DNA of 64,000 nucleotides from Augochlora pura (lineage: Eukaryota; Arthropoda; Insecta; Hymenoptera; Halictidae), in the NCBI RefSeq assembly GCF_028453695.1, contig NC_135781.1:21947640-22011639 (forward strand). The letters run 5' to 3'. A program made the translations under genes and the position numbers. This document shows, piece after piece, positions 46,771 through 55,922 of the stretch. The notes under the pieces are model-generated. The model did not search any database. It saw only the letters and a list, made by a program, of their open reading frames with translations, and had not been told where the DNA came from. Positions within the stretch are counted from its first letter, which is position 1; each line of letters begins with the position of its first letter.

Positions 46771-47932
46771 ATGATAACTATCAAACGCGAAACAATAACT
46801 AAACGATTAATACTTTCAACTTTAACAAGATGCAGGTTTTTATTACTTACTGCTATAAATTGGAACTAGATCTAAATATTTCTCACTCTTTAATAATGAC
46901 ATCAACGAAATAGTACATCCGCATTAATAAACTCTTGTCAAGCTGTGCACTGTTTTTAAGTTTCATCAACTCATTTTCCTCGTAATTGCGTTGAACTCGA
47001 CAGCTAATCACTGTTCTTAATCCTCGTATTATATGAGTCATTAGTAAATGAAGTTCGCGGCGCGTAGACCTAAGACGTGAGATGTCGTTGTGAGATAGAT
47101 GTTTTCGTGAGATAAAAGAATATTCGAGAGATCGGCTCGAATAATGATCCAGTTCTGACGTTCGTCGATAAAGTTATCTCGATCCTAGTCTAAAGATACG
47201 CGACTCGTCGTCGAAATAAATGTCCAAAGACGTGGAACGATCGGCAGAATTTTTCGTAGGATTCTAGAGAAAGAAAACGCTGAAAAAAAAAGCAAGTAAA
47301 AAAAAAAGTGAGCCGCGTGTCATATTTATGCGCAACCGGCCATAAAAGCAAAAAGGGGCCGGGGTGGGCGGACGACGGTGAAAGCGAATCTGAGTCGGTA
47401 GTATCATTAATCTGCCAATAAAGCCAGCGCAAGGCTCGTAATATCCAGTTTGTTACAAGAAATATTTGTTTACCCGACACGATTTCCTTACTCGCGCGCC
47501 AAACGGGGACAAAGTTTGTTCCGCGTGAGGCTGTTCGCTGTTCGGAGCTCTCTAGAAAATCTGCAACATTTTCGGCCCGGGCTTAAATAGATTTTCTCAT
47601 TCATGAATAATGCACGAGCTCGAATAGAAATTGAACGGGTATTTTTAAAGGTGATATCAAGGCGTTTTTACCAGACAGCCATTTTCTGGGCCCCGGGTGA
47701 CGTTTTTGCAGCGATTTTAACAGTACCGGTCGCTTTTTACCGTGGACGCGTACAATTTCATAAATTAGCTGATTTTAATACGTTCATTCACAACTTTTTC
47801 GGAACTTTTATACCACTCGAGCATGGTCGAGCAAACTCTCACCTTCAGTTGCTAACTTATAAAGCACTAAAAAATATTGGCACGATGGATTATTTTTTCC
47901 TCGAGATTTTTATTTATGAAAATATCTGTTAT

Positions 47933-48217
47933 TAGACTGCGAATCTTTCTACAAAATTTTACGAGTCTGTTACAAGAGGCAGAAAGGAAGTGAAATTTGA
48001 TTTCTTCCTTTAATGATTTTAATGAGTTAGGAACAATATATTGATATTCTTAAATTCTTTTAATCTTAAACGAATTTTATGAATCTTTCACAATAACGAT
48101 TAGATCAGAAATAAAACTTATTAAAATTATTAAAAGAGTAAAGGCGTTTTTATCCGACTTACGTTTCTTACAACGAACTCTCACAATATTTGTTTTGCAT
48201 AAAAATCCACAGTCTAG
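47933..48217 (+). mobile_element. TIR element, composite (285 bp)
   Basis: TAGACTGCGAATCTTTCTAC at the left. The right end TTTTGCATAAAAATCCACAG plus TCTA is of the same arm type, as in 15777-16116. Confidence 0.6.
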
Positions 48218-48304
48218 TGATAACATTGTTATTTCATTTCTATGATACGATGACTAAAGTAAGTAAATTGGAGGTGCTCCCCGTCTTAGTTTTTATTCAA
48301 TACT

Positions 48305-48342
48305 CTATAAAACATGAAATTAGCATAAACATCCACAATCTA
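48305..48342 (-). mobile_element. TIR element, end fragment
   Basis: GAAATTAGCATAAACATCCA then CAATCTA. Confidence 0.5.
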
Positions 48343-48594
48343 GTCATAAATGTATAAAATGTACAGAAAATATTTGAGCGTTGAGAGCAGCGAAGTGAAA
48401 AGAGCGGCATTTTCACAATTAGTGATCACTGAACTGAGAATTTTAACAAATTTGTGACAAAAAGGAGTAAATGTACTTTAAAGTAGCAAACAGCGTAGGA
48501 GAATTTCAGACCATCGATAAATTAGTTCCAACTTATTAAAATCGTTAACAAGAAGAAAGAACTCGTTGTATTGTTTCTAATTCTTGCAAATGAT

Positions 48595-48632
48595 GCAAAC
48601 AATTTTTATTTTGCATAGAGATTCACGATCTG
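48595..48632 (-). mobile_element. TIR element, end fragment
   Basis: TTTTTATTTTGCATAGAGAT then TCACGATCTG. Confidence 0.5.
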
Positions 48633-49019
48633 TTGATCGCATCCAAACATTTCATTTCTGGTGATTTGGAATTGTAAATTTAGCAGGTGTTATTACATGT
48701 ATGCGTTCGATTCTGAAATAAATAATCTGGACGTGATTATTTTAACTTATCTGTTAAATAACATACAAATCGAGAGATGAAATTTTGGAACTCTCATTAG
48801 CAGATCGCTGTGAACGCCCGAGCATCAGGTGCGCTTTTTTCGGGTACAGGTGGTCTTAATGGGTTCATTTTCGGTGCGATAATCCGAAAAGTATCATTAT
48901 CGATGCGTATCGGCTGATCCAATAAAACGTTGGTAGCTTACAGCCCTGGCTCGTCATCCTACACGTCCGTGGATGAAGCTCCTGAAGAAAAGCAAGAGAT
49001 CCCTGGCAGCTCGCTCCTG

Positions 49020-49325
49020 CCCCCACCCCCTGTTCCCTCTCTCTCTTTCTCACCTGCGCACGATCCCCTCTGTCTCTCTCTCTATCTCTGTTTCTCCTCT
49101 TCTCTCTCCCTCTTTCTCGACCAAGAGAAACAGCTACGGAATAAATAAAGTAAATAGAGGAATATAGGAGGTAAATAAAAAATGTGGCAGCAGAAGAGAG
49201 AGGAGTGTGCGAGAGAGGAATGGAGGGAGGGTAGAGAGCCAACAATAAAAAAAAGGAGTTAAAGGGAAAGAAGGAGAGGAGAGGAGAGGAGAGAAAGGGA
49301 GAGGGAGAGGAAGGGAGAGTGCCCT
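49020..49325. repeat. Pyrimidine tract followed by purine tract
   Basis: CT-rich 49030-49120 and GA-rich 49190-49320 on the same strand. They could pair as a long imperfect stem in a transcript. Confidence 0.6.
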
Positions 49326-51743
49326 CAGGGCGAATTCCCGTCGAGCATCGGCCGCTGCAGAATCCAGAGGTGCGTTCACCGGGGAAATCCCTCCCCCGGA
49401 GATTAACTTCTCAAAGAAAACTCGACGACTCTGCACTTTAGTTCAGCCGTCCAACCGAGTGCCCCGTTGATTCGCTACATTTTACGGCAGAAAATATGGC
49501 CAAGAATAACAACGGGCCCAGTGCACGCCGAACATCCGAATTTCAGCGACCGTTATCGAAATATGATCTATTCGTAATGGGATCGATACATTTTGCCGCA
49601 TCTTTCCATTATCTTACCGTTATTCATATTCTTACATTCGAGTGTTAAAGTCTGTTTAAACATATAACAATGGGCTCTAAACGATTCTGAGGAATACGAC
49701 GGATGTAAAAACGATTGTTCTTGTAATTATTGTAATGGTTTTGTTCATTCCAAGCTGGAGATTACTAAACGAATGATTAAACAACCAAACAACATGTTCA
49801 GCATATAAATCTCACGGAAATGTGTAACGAATTAGAAAGATCATCGTTGTTTATCAAATCCATCGAATTACGTGGAAGAAAAGGTGAATTCGAAGATCAT
49901 TTTTAGTCTTACTTAATGAACTGCATTTATATAAATAGAAAGCTTTCTCTAGCCAGTTTCCAGTTTCACAGAACTCTTGTTTTTATACTGCGATTACGTT
50001 GGCCGGACTACATACGTAGCATTGCTGGCGATGATTATTATGAAAGTGAATATTCCGCACAGTCGAGTTATTCGAAAATTGCTTCGAATGGAAGAAAACA
50101 ATTTCAGCGATGGTTTATCAAGTGTATCAACTTAACTTAAAATCTGCGGGATGCAAAGAAGATTAAAAGAATCATTCCTGCGATCGATTTTAACTCCTCG
50201 ATTGTAGTTTCGTAGAGTAAATCATTTAAGCTTCGTTTAATTCGAATGGGTGCCGATTTGGCAGTGATCGTGGGAAAGATACACCGGAGGAATCAATGGC
50301 TACGTGGAAAAGTACGAAACTACCTTGTTTTCACCTTGCGGCTGAGTGAACTCTTGGGTTGTCACGAGTCTTGCATACCATTATGTAACTCGGTGAGTTT
50401 AACAGATAAGGTAGACAGCTCTGCTAATTTGTTCCTCTCTCCTCCATTTAAATAGCACATTTGCGAGTGCAACTATACATCAGCACATAAACAATTTCGC
50501 AAGATGAAATACCGACTGCATGCGAGTTTCCAGCTTATGGAAAGTTTGCATTTGATATCGAGGCTACCGTGTTGTTAGAGGTCCAAAAAAATCACGAATT
50601 TTTCGAGCGTTGATCCGTATCTTTATTAAACCTTTGTTACAATTATTCAAACGTAGCAAGTACACGCCTTTCATGGAGCCATTATTCTTCCCGGAACGCT
50701 ACTGTTCTACAGATTCCTTGCAACAACTCTGCATCGTTGCATCTAATTTGTCGTACAGCAAAATTTTATAGATCTATACATTGTGATAACTTTCGGGAGT
50801 CTAATACAAGCCGAATCGAAGAGATTAAGAAAATGGAGTGGATCCATGGGGTGAGCAATTTGGTGACGCAAAGTATCGATCAGTCATACAGCAAGATAGG
50901 ACACATCTCTTCTCAGAAATGATCTCGAGGCGATCTACCGGCGAACGGTCGTCTCTCTTTGTCTCTGTCGCTCCGTGTCGAGCCGGGGCCGGCCCCTTGT
51001 GTGTCCCTGTTGCGTTAGTTGGCCAGGTCGGTGCCAGGGAGTCTACCAGCGATAACCAGCTGCGTGTCGCACCGGTAGACTGCTTGCTGCCTCCGGCTGC
51101 TCCGGGAACTCTGGGACCGGTTATACTTGACCCAGCGGTTTACACGCGCTCGCCGCCACCAGCACCACCACCGCCGAGGCCGGATCGCACCGCTACCGAA
51201 ACACGTACCTACATTGTCTGGACAAACTCCAGCACCGCTGTCCTCCTCGCTCCGCCTCTGCATTGCCTCTCGGCCCCTCTCTCTTTCCCTGTCTCTCTTA
51301 TTCATCCGCTGTCACACACATACAAACAGCCGGCCGGACCGATACACATTACCTCAATCCGCTTCGTCCCACTCTTTCCTCCTTGCATCCGAATATTTGT
51401 CCGCTTATTTTTACGTCCACCACGGTTTCGTATAGTTACTAGAACGATAGAAGGGAACCGAGAGATTAAATATGCTCCAGGATACCTTTGATCAGATTCA
51501 AACGTAGCGTGTAAAGTATTCATGTTTAATCAAACGTGTCTTGTTGTCGTTAGGAAATAGTATAATCTCGTGCGACGCGCTCGTGCGCCGGTATCGGAGT
51601 ACACAATATGGAAAACCTGGTCGAAAGAATTGTCCTTACATATACGCAACATTATATTATGCTTCCGCCGCAGCGAAATTCGAACTTTTGTAAGCTAACT
51701 TAAAAGCTATGTACAAATGTAATAGACTTTTCACGGTGTCTGT

Positions 51744-52705
51744 TCACTTGACATATTTTTCCATAAATTTACGGTGGAATTCACTACGCAACGAATCATT
51801 TATAAACATATCGTGCTTCTTCTTTGGCTCTGAACGAGCACAGTTCTTGAACACAACGTCATCGTCCCATCGTCTCCTGACTTTCATGTCAGTACGAGCA
51901 CTCTGAGAAGAATAATTTAGCAGAGGATTGCCAGAGAGGATGTTTTCCATTCTTATTCTTTCTTCTTCCTGTCTTTTCTCCATTTCCTGTAAAATACGGA
52001 AATATATTACATAGTTAAATATATATAATTGAAGTGTCTTCGTGGAATAGGAAAATTTTGTTATTTGTATACGTTTTTTCTTATAAGTTCTAAACAAGAA
52101 CAGCACCTTTTTAGCCTGCTCCGCAGCTCTCTCCTTCTTAATACGTTGCAACTCGGCTAAGAGGGCAGCAGTGTCATCCTCATCGCTATCAGAATCTGAA
52201 TCATCATCATCTAGAGGATCATCTGCATCTAAACTAGCTGTTGGAACTTGATCAATCTTTTGTCTTTTGGCGCTTGTTGTAGAAGTTTCTCGAGCAGGCT
52301 CTATCATCCGTCGATTCGAGCTTTTGTCTTTCTCCCTTTCCCGTTCACGTTCTTCCAATTCTTTACGGAAATCACGATTCCGCAATTCTTCAATTGTTCC
52401 TTGTCCATGTTCTCTGAAAATAAAACTCGTATAAATAAGTAACAGTTCAATATTTCATATACAATTGTATTGAGAGGTAAGGTTAGACTCCGTCAGTTAT
52501 CAAACAAAAATTAAGAGTAATACCGCAGAAACTGTATGAACATTTTTTTAAAAAATATAAAGCGGAACAAATACCTGTATTTTAGTTTAGTATGAGACGG
52601 TAAGTCCCTGCTGCTGTATTGTTTTGATATAGCACTTAAATCCTTCTCGCCTCGTCCTTGTCCACCTCTAGCAGGTTCAAAAGTGGGTCTAGCAGCTGTA
52701 GTCAT
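51744..52705 (-). CDS. Cwc15: Spliceosome-associated protein Cwc15 homologue
   Basis: Nuclear pre-mRNA splicing factor of the Prp19/CDC5L (NineTeen) complex, present in activated spliceosomes (established). Exons: 52575-52705, 52107-52413, 51744-51986. Introns are 161 and 120 bp and all phases join, giving 226 residues against about 229 in human CWC15. The N-terminus has the family signature MTTAARPTFEPARGGQGRGE, then SAISKQYSSRDLPSHTKLKYR and REHGQGTIEELRNRDFRKEL. The middle is acidic (DDPLDDDDSDSDSDEDD) and is followed by a Glu/Arg/Lys-rich coiled coil (AALLAELQRIKKERAAEQAKK in the region around residues 125-145). The C-terminus carries the conserved RRWDDDVVFKNCAR and FINDSLRSEFHRKFMEKY. 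The start at 52705 is the only Met preceding the conserved N-terminus. It is transcribed in the same direction as Myd88, 3.2 kb downstream of it. Confidence 0.95.
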
Positions 52706-52980
52706 AGTTAACTGTAACTAGAATATATTCGACCCAATCTGCAATGTTTTTCTGTTCTTTCCTAGCAAGAATTATAAAAGCTTTTCAAAACACAGCTGAT
52801 CACTCGATAAAACGTACACTTTTAGACGCGTCATAAACGTGAAATCCGTGTGAACACCTTGTGCAATGCAAGTTTTTATTTGCAATTCTGCATTACCGAC
52901 GCAGCCGGATAAGCCTTTTACAATAACGCATCCTACTCCCGCGCAGCTGCAGGCCATACCTCGATCCGTTAGCGAGGGTC

Positions 52981-53183
52981 AATATAGAAATTTTCTTTAC
53001 TTTGATTGGTTGACGATTTACCAGTGAGACAATGCTGCCCTCACAGACAAAGAATAAGGGAGAAAACAGCGAGTAAGTAAGAGAGCATGTGGAACAAGTA
53101 ACACCAAGGAACGGATATAGCTTGTTTCACTTTACCGTGCTTGCGATTTTACCTTTTCCGCGCATTCGTTCGGTTGGTGCGCC
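52981..53183 (+). repeat. Repeat D, copy 1 (upstream of cwc15)
   Basis: Inverted partner of 55092-55310. Shared blocks: AGAAATTTTCTTTACTTTGA, TTGGTTGACGATTTACCAGT, GAAAACAGCGAG, GAGAGCATG, TTGTTTCACT and TTCGGTTGG. Lies 276 bp upstream of the cwc15 ATG. Confidence 0.75.
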
Positions 53184-54149
53184 ATCTAAAGCACGCGTCG
53201 TGAAATTCTATTTGTAAAGGAGCTTCAACTTTCAAATAAATAAAATATGTTGCGTCCAGTGTATTTGCTAAAGTTGTTCAATATACTTTAAGAAAAATAT
53301 ATTCCCTGGAAATGTTTTGACAAATTCACGGGGGCTGAATTGTGATTATCATTGCATTGATGTGAATCCAACAATTAAAAGTTATCAATGATACTGCTGA
53401 ACGTGGGGTTAAGTTTATGGAGGAATATAATAAAATATTATCAAAACATTAAGAGGAGAAACAATATATACTACAAATTGTATCGGAACATAGAAAAGAA
53501 TTTCCTAATGTAATAGAGCATAGTTTAATGAAAGATTAATTAATTTGCTGGCATCTGGATAACGTCGCCGACAATCTTCTAATACTTACAAAATTAATTG
53601 TGTATTATTTTTATTTTTATTTCATAAGTTATTATATATTCGGTGATACGCTTCACATCTATTGCTTTTACATTCTTTATTATTTTTAACCTACTTCTGT
53701 ATATTTCAGGGATTTGCTATTAGTTTCAACAATTTAACATAATTGTTTTTTGGATGTCCCTTGGATCCCTTACAAGATAATGTCTTTTAAATAGAGACAC
53801 ATATCTAAATATTTTCCTATTTGTGAGCCTATCAAAAAAATTCTTAGATAAAAGTTGTATTGTTTTATGAAACACATATAACGCCAATAAAATTTATTTT
53901 CGAAATTAGTTTTTGAAATTTTGAAATCATAATTTTTTTTACACAATCATATTTTTTTATATTCTTATAGAACGCAAAAAGATGAATTCAAAGAGGTGCA
54001 AAAATGTATCATGGCGATAGATTATAATAATAAAAAATGAATTGCAGAAATGAAAAAATTTTGGCATAATTCTGGGGTTTGTCTCGAAAAGAATTGTGTT
54101 TCCGACATTCTCCGTCGTCACTCAATTACAGTTCTAACTGTAATCTAAT

Positions 54150-54390
54150 CGGTACTTGATCATTGAGATGTTCGATCATTTGGTTATTCCGTTATTTTGC
54201 TAACCAGTTATCTATTTAATCTCTCACTCGGCTAATCGATGATTTATCTAATCGATCATTTGATTATCCGATCATTTTGCCAATCGGTCAATCGATCATT
54301 TAACTATTCGGTTACTCGTCTAATTTACCTAATTGATCAGTTAACTAATCAATCATATGCCTATTCGGCTATTTGTTTAATTGATCACTA
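54150..54390. repeat. Degenerate minisatellite (ATCGATCATTTGATTATTCG-like)
   Basis: About ten units of 20-24 bp built from CTAATCGATCATTTGATTAT with variable spelling, e.g. around 54165, 54235, 54255, 54290, 54335 and 54370. Confidence 0.6.
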
Positions 54391-54624
54391 ATGTGCGGGA
54401 GTGTGCGATAGTGTCTGCGAGTGCTCGGGATTGTTCGCGAGAGTTTGTGGCTGCTTTTTTGTGGAACCATGTGCACGGTGCACAGATGAAGAGGCAACAT
54501 TCCGAACTTTTTCGTCAGAATTTCTTCTTGTTCCATGATTATAAAACAGCTCCATCCAGTCATTAAGTAATGAGTTAATATTTAAAGAAATAATTTTTCC
54601 TATTATGTAGAAATTGTAGTAATA

Positions 54625-54650
54625 GGGGATTCCCCCAATTCCCCGGGCAT
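54625..54650. promoter_or_regulatory. Kappa-B/Rel-like site cluster
   Basis: GGGGATTCCC (54625-54634) matches the Rel consensus GGGRNNYYCC. CCAATTCCCC follows immediately and reads GGGGAATTGG on the other strand. GGGGAAAC occurs again at about 54663. It lies 1.3 kb beyond the Myd88 stop and 1.9 kb before the cwc15 ATG. Function is inferred only from sequence and neighbourhood. Confidence 0.3.
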
Positions 54651-55091
54651 TGATGTAAACCTGGGGAAACAGAATTTGAAAAAATAAACGTAGTATCTAT
54701 GTTTTGACGAGTAGTAAAATTTGTAAAAGTACATTTTTATGACGGTATTAATACTCATCCCGACGACAGTTTGTCATTTATCTACTAAGGCGTTAGTATT
54801 AAGTAAAACTTATAAGACGGGAAGCCATCTAGTTTTGTTCTGACTCCCTTTCGAGTCTCCAGTTACAAAAACTTCCACGTAGTGAGACTCGGACAATCGA
54901 AGTCATTTTCGATTTCCAACCAGCTATAAATCAGAAGAAACTTCGATCGAAGTTTCGAAGTGTTGATGGAAAAAGAGATTTTTTAAATATTAAATACGCA
55001 AATACGTTTTCGAGAATCCTATGAGGTGACTAATTTTATTATTTAAAGCTTCTTTAAAAATCGAATTTCGTAACGCAATTTCGTAATTCCG

Positions 55092-55310
55092 CGCCAACCG
55101 AATGGATGCGCGAAAAGAGTAAGACTGCAAAAGCACAGTAGAGTGAAACAAACTACATTGTTCGTCAGTGTGACATGTTTCGCATGTAGTTGTTCTTATT
55201 TCATGCTCTCTTGCTCACTCGCTGTTTTCCCTCTTTTTCTTTAATTGTGAGGCAGCACTATCTCACCAGTAAATTACCAACCAATTAGACCAAAGAAAAT
55301 GTCTATATTA
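55092..55310 (-). repeat. Repeat D, copy 2 (inverted)
   Basis: Reverse complement matches 52981-53183 end to end with moderate divergence and one insertion of about 15 bp. Located 0.6 kb beyond the Myd88 stop. Confidence 0.75.
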
Positions 55311-55922
55311 ATGCTCTCCAACGGATTGAGATCCGGTCTAGAGATGTGCAAGAGTAGGCCTATTACTGCATCTAAGTGCGTAACAAAAAGGTCTGTCTCG
55401 GCAAAAGGCTTGAAATCAAAATGTTTTTGATATTTTGTCGTATGTTTACTTGGCAGAAAGGATATAATTAATATCTAAAACTTTTATAATCTTTATTGAA
55501 AATGTTATGCATTATTAAAAAGGCATTATTTAAAAGAAACATATGTACACTATGTTTACTGAACTGCTAGCTCACTTTCGAATCGCTCGATTTCTTTCGA
55601 GCAAACTGATTGTTCCGAGTTGGCTGAAACAACGGACTCCTTCCAAACAACAGACAATATACATATATACAGATTGACTTCAACAATATCTTGTTTTGCG
55701 ACGTATTAGTATGTTTATGCTAAAAACTAATTTCACATCATGTGTAAGCACATGAAATCATAGTCATGTGATTCTGATCTGTTTTTAACAGATTTAAAAT
55801 AATAGTAACAAGCAGGTTCATACTTTGTATCCACATGATTTCACATGATAATGTGACATTATGTTTTTACATTTAGTCTACTTGTATAATGTTTCAAGTA
55901 GATATGACATTAGAAATCCATA

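Larger units (their letters stand above)
39820..51743. other. Intergenic region between gbb and cwc15, including gbb 5' flank
   Basis: 39.82-41.3 kb is GC-rich with trinucleotide and pentanucleotide repeats and a 181-bp tandem duplication. It probably contains the gbb leader and promoter. From 41.3 to 51.7 kb the DNA is mostly AT-rich with short inverted-repeat elements at 44.2, 45.4, 45.9, 46.7, 47.9, 48.3 and 48.6 kb, a copy of the 235-bp repeat at 43.48 kb, and GC patches at 45.0, 47.2-47.6, 48.96-49.56 and 50.93-51.50 kb. No gene is supported. Confidence 0.6.
52706..55922. other. Intergenic region between cwc15 and Myd88
   Basis: Contains the cwc15 5' flank. An inverted pair of about 210-bp repeats (52981-53183 and 55092-55310) encloses 1.9 kb that includes a degenerate minisatellite (54150-54390) and a kappa-B-like site cluster (54625-54665). 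No convincing coding sequence. AATAAA-type polyadenylation words for Myd88 were not resolved with confidence. Confidence 0.6.

Noticed and set aside
51127..51435. Possible exon with HHHRRGR-type sequence upstream of cwc15
   Set aside because: Low complexity and on the opposite strand. No phase-compatible splice partner found.
50838..51491. 217-codon open frame on the plus strand
   Set aside because: Pro/Ser/Arg-rich composition in a GC patch with CT repeats, open in both strands. No recognised family.
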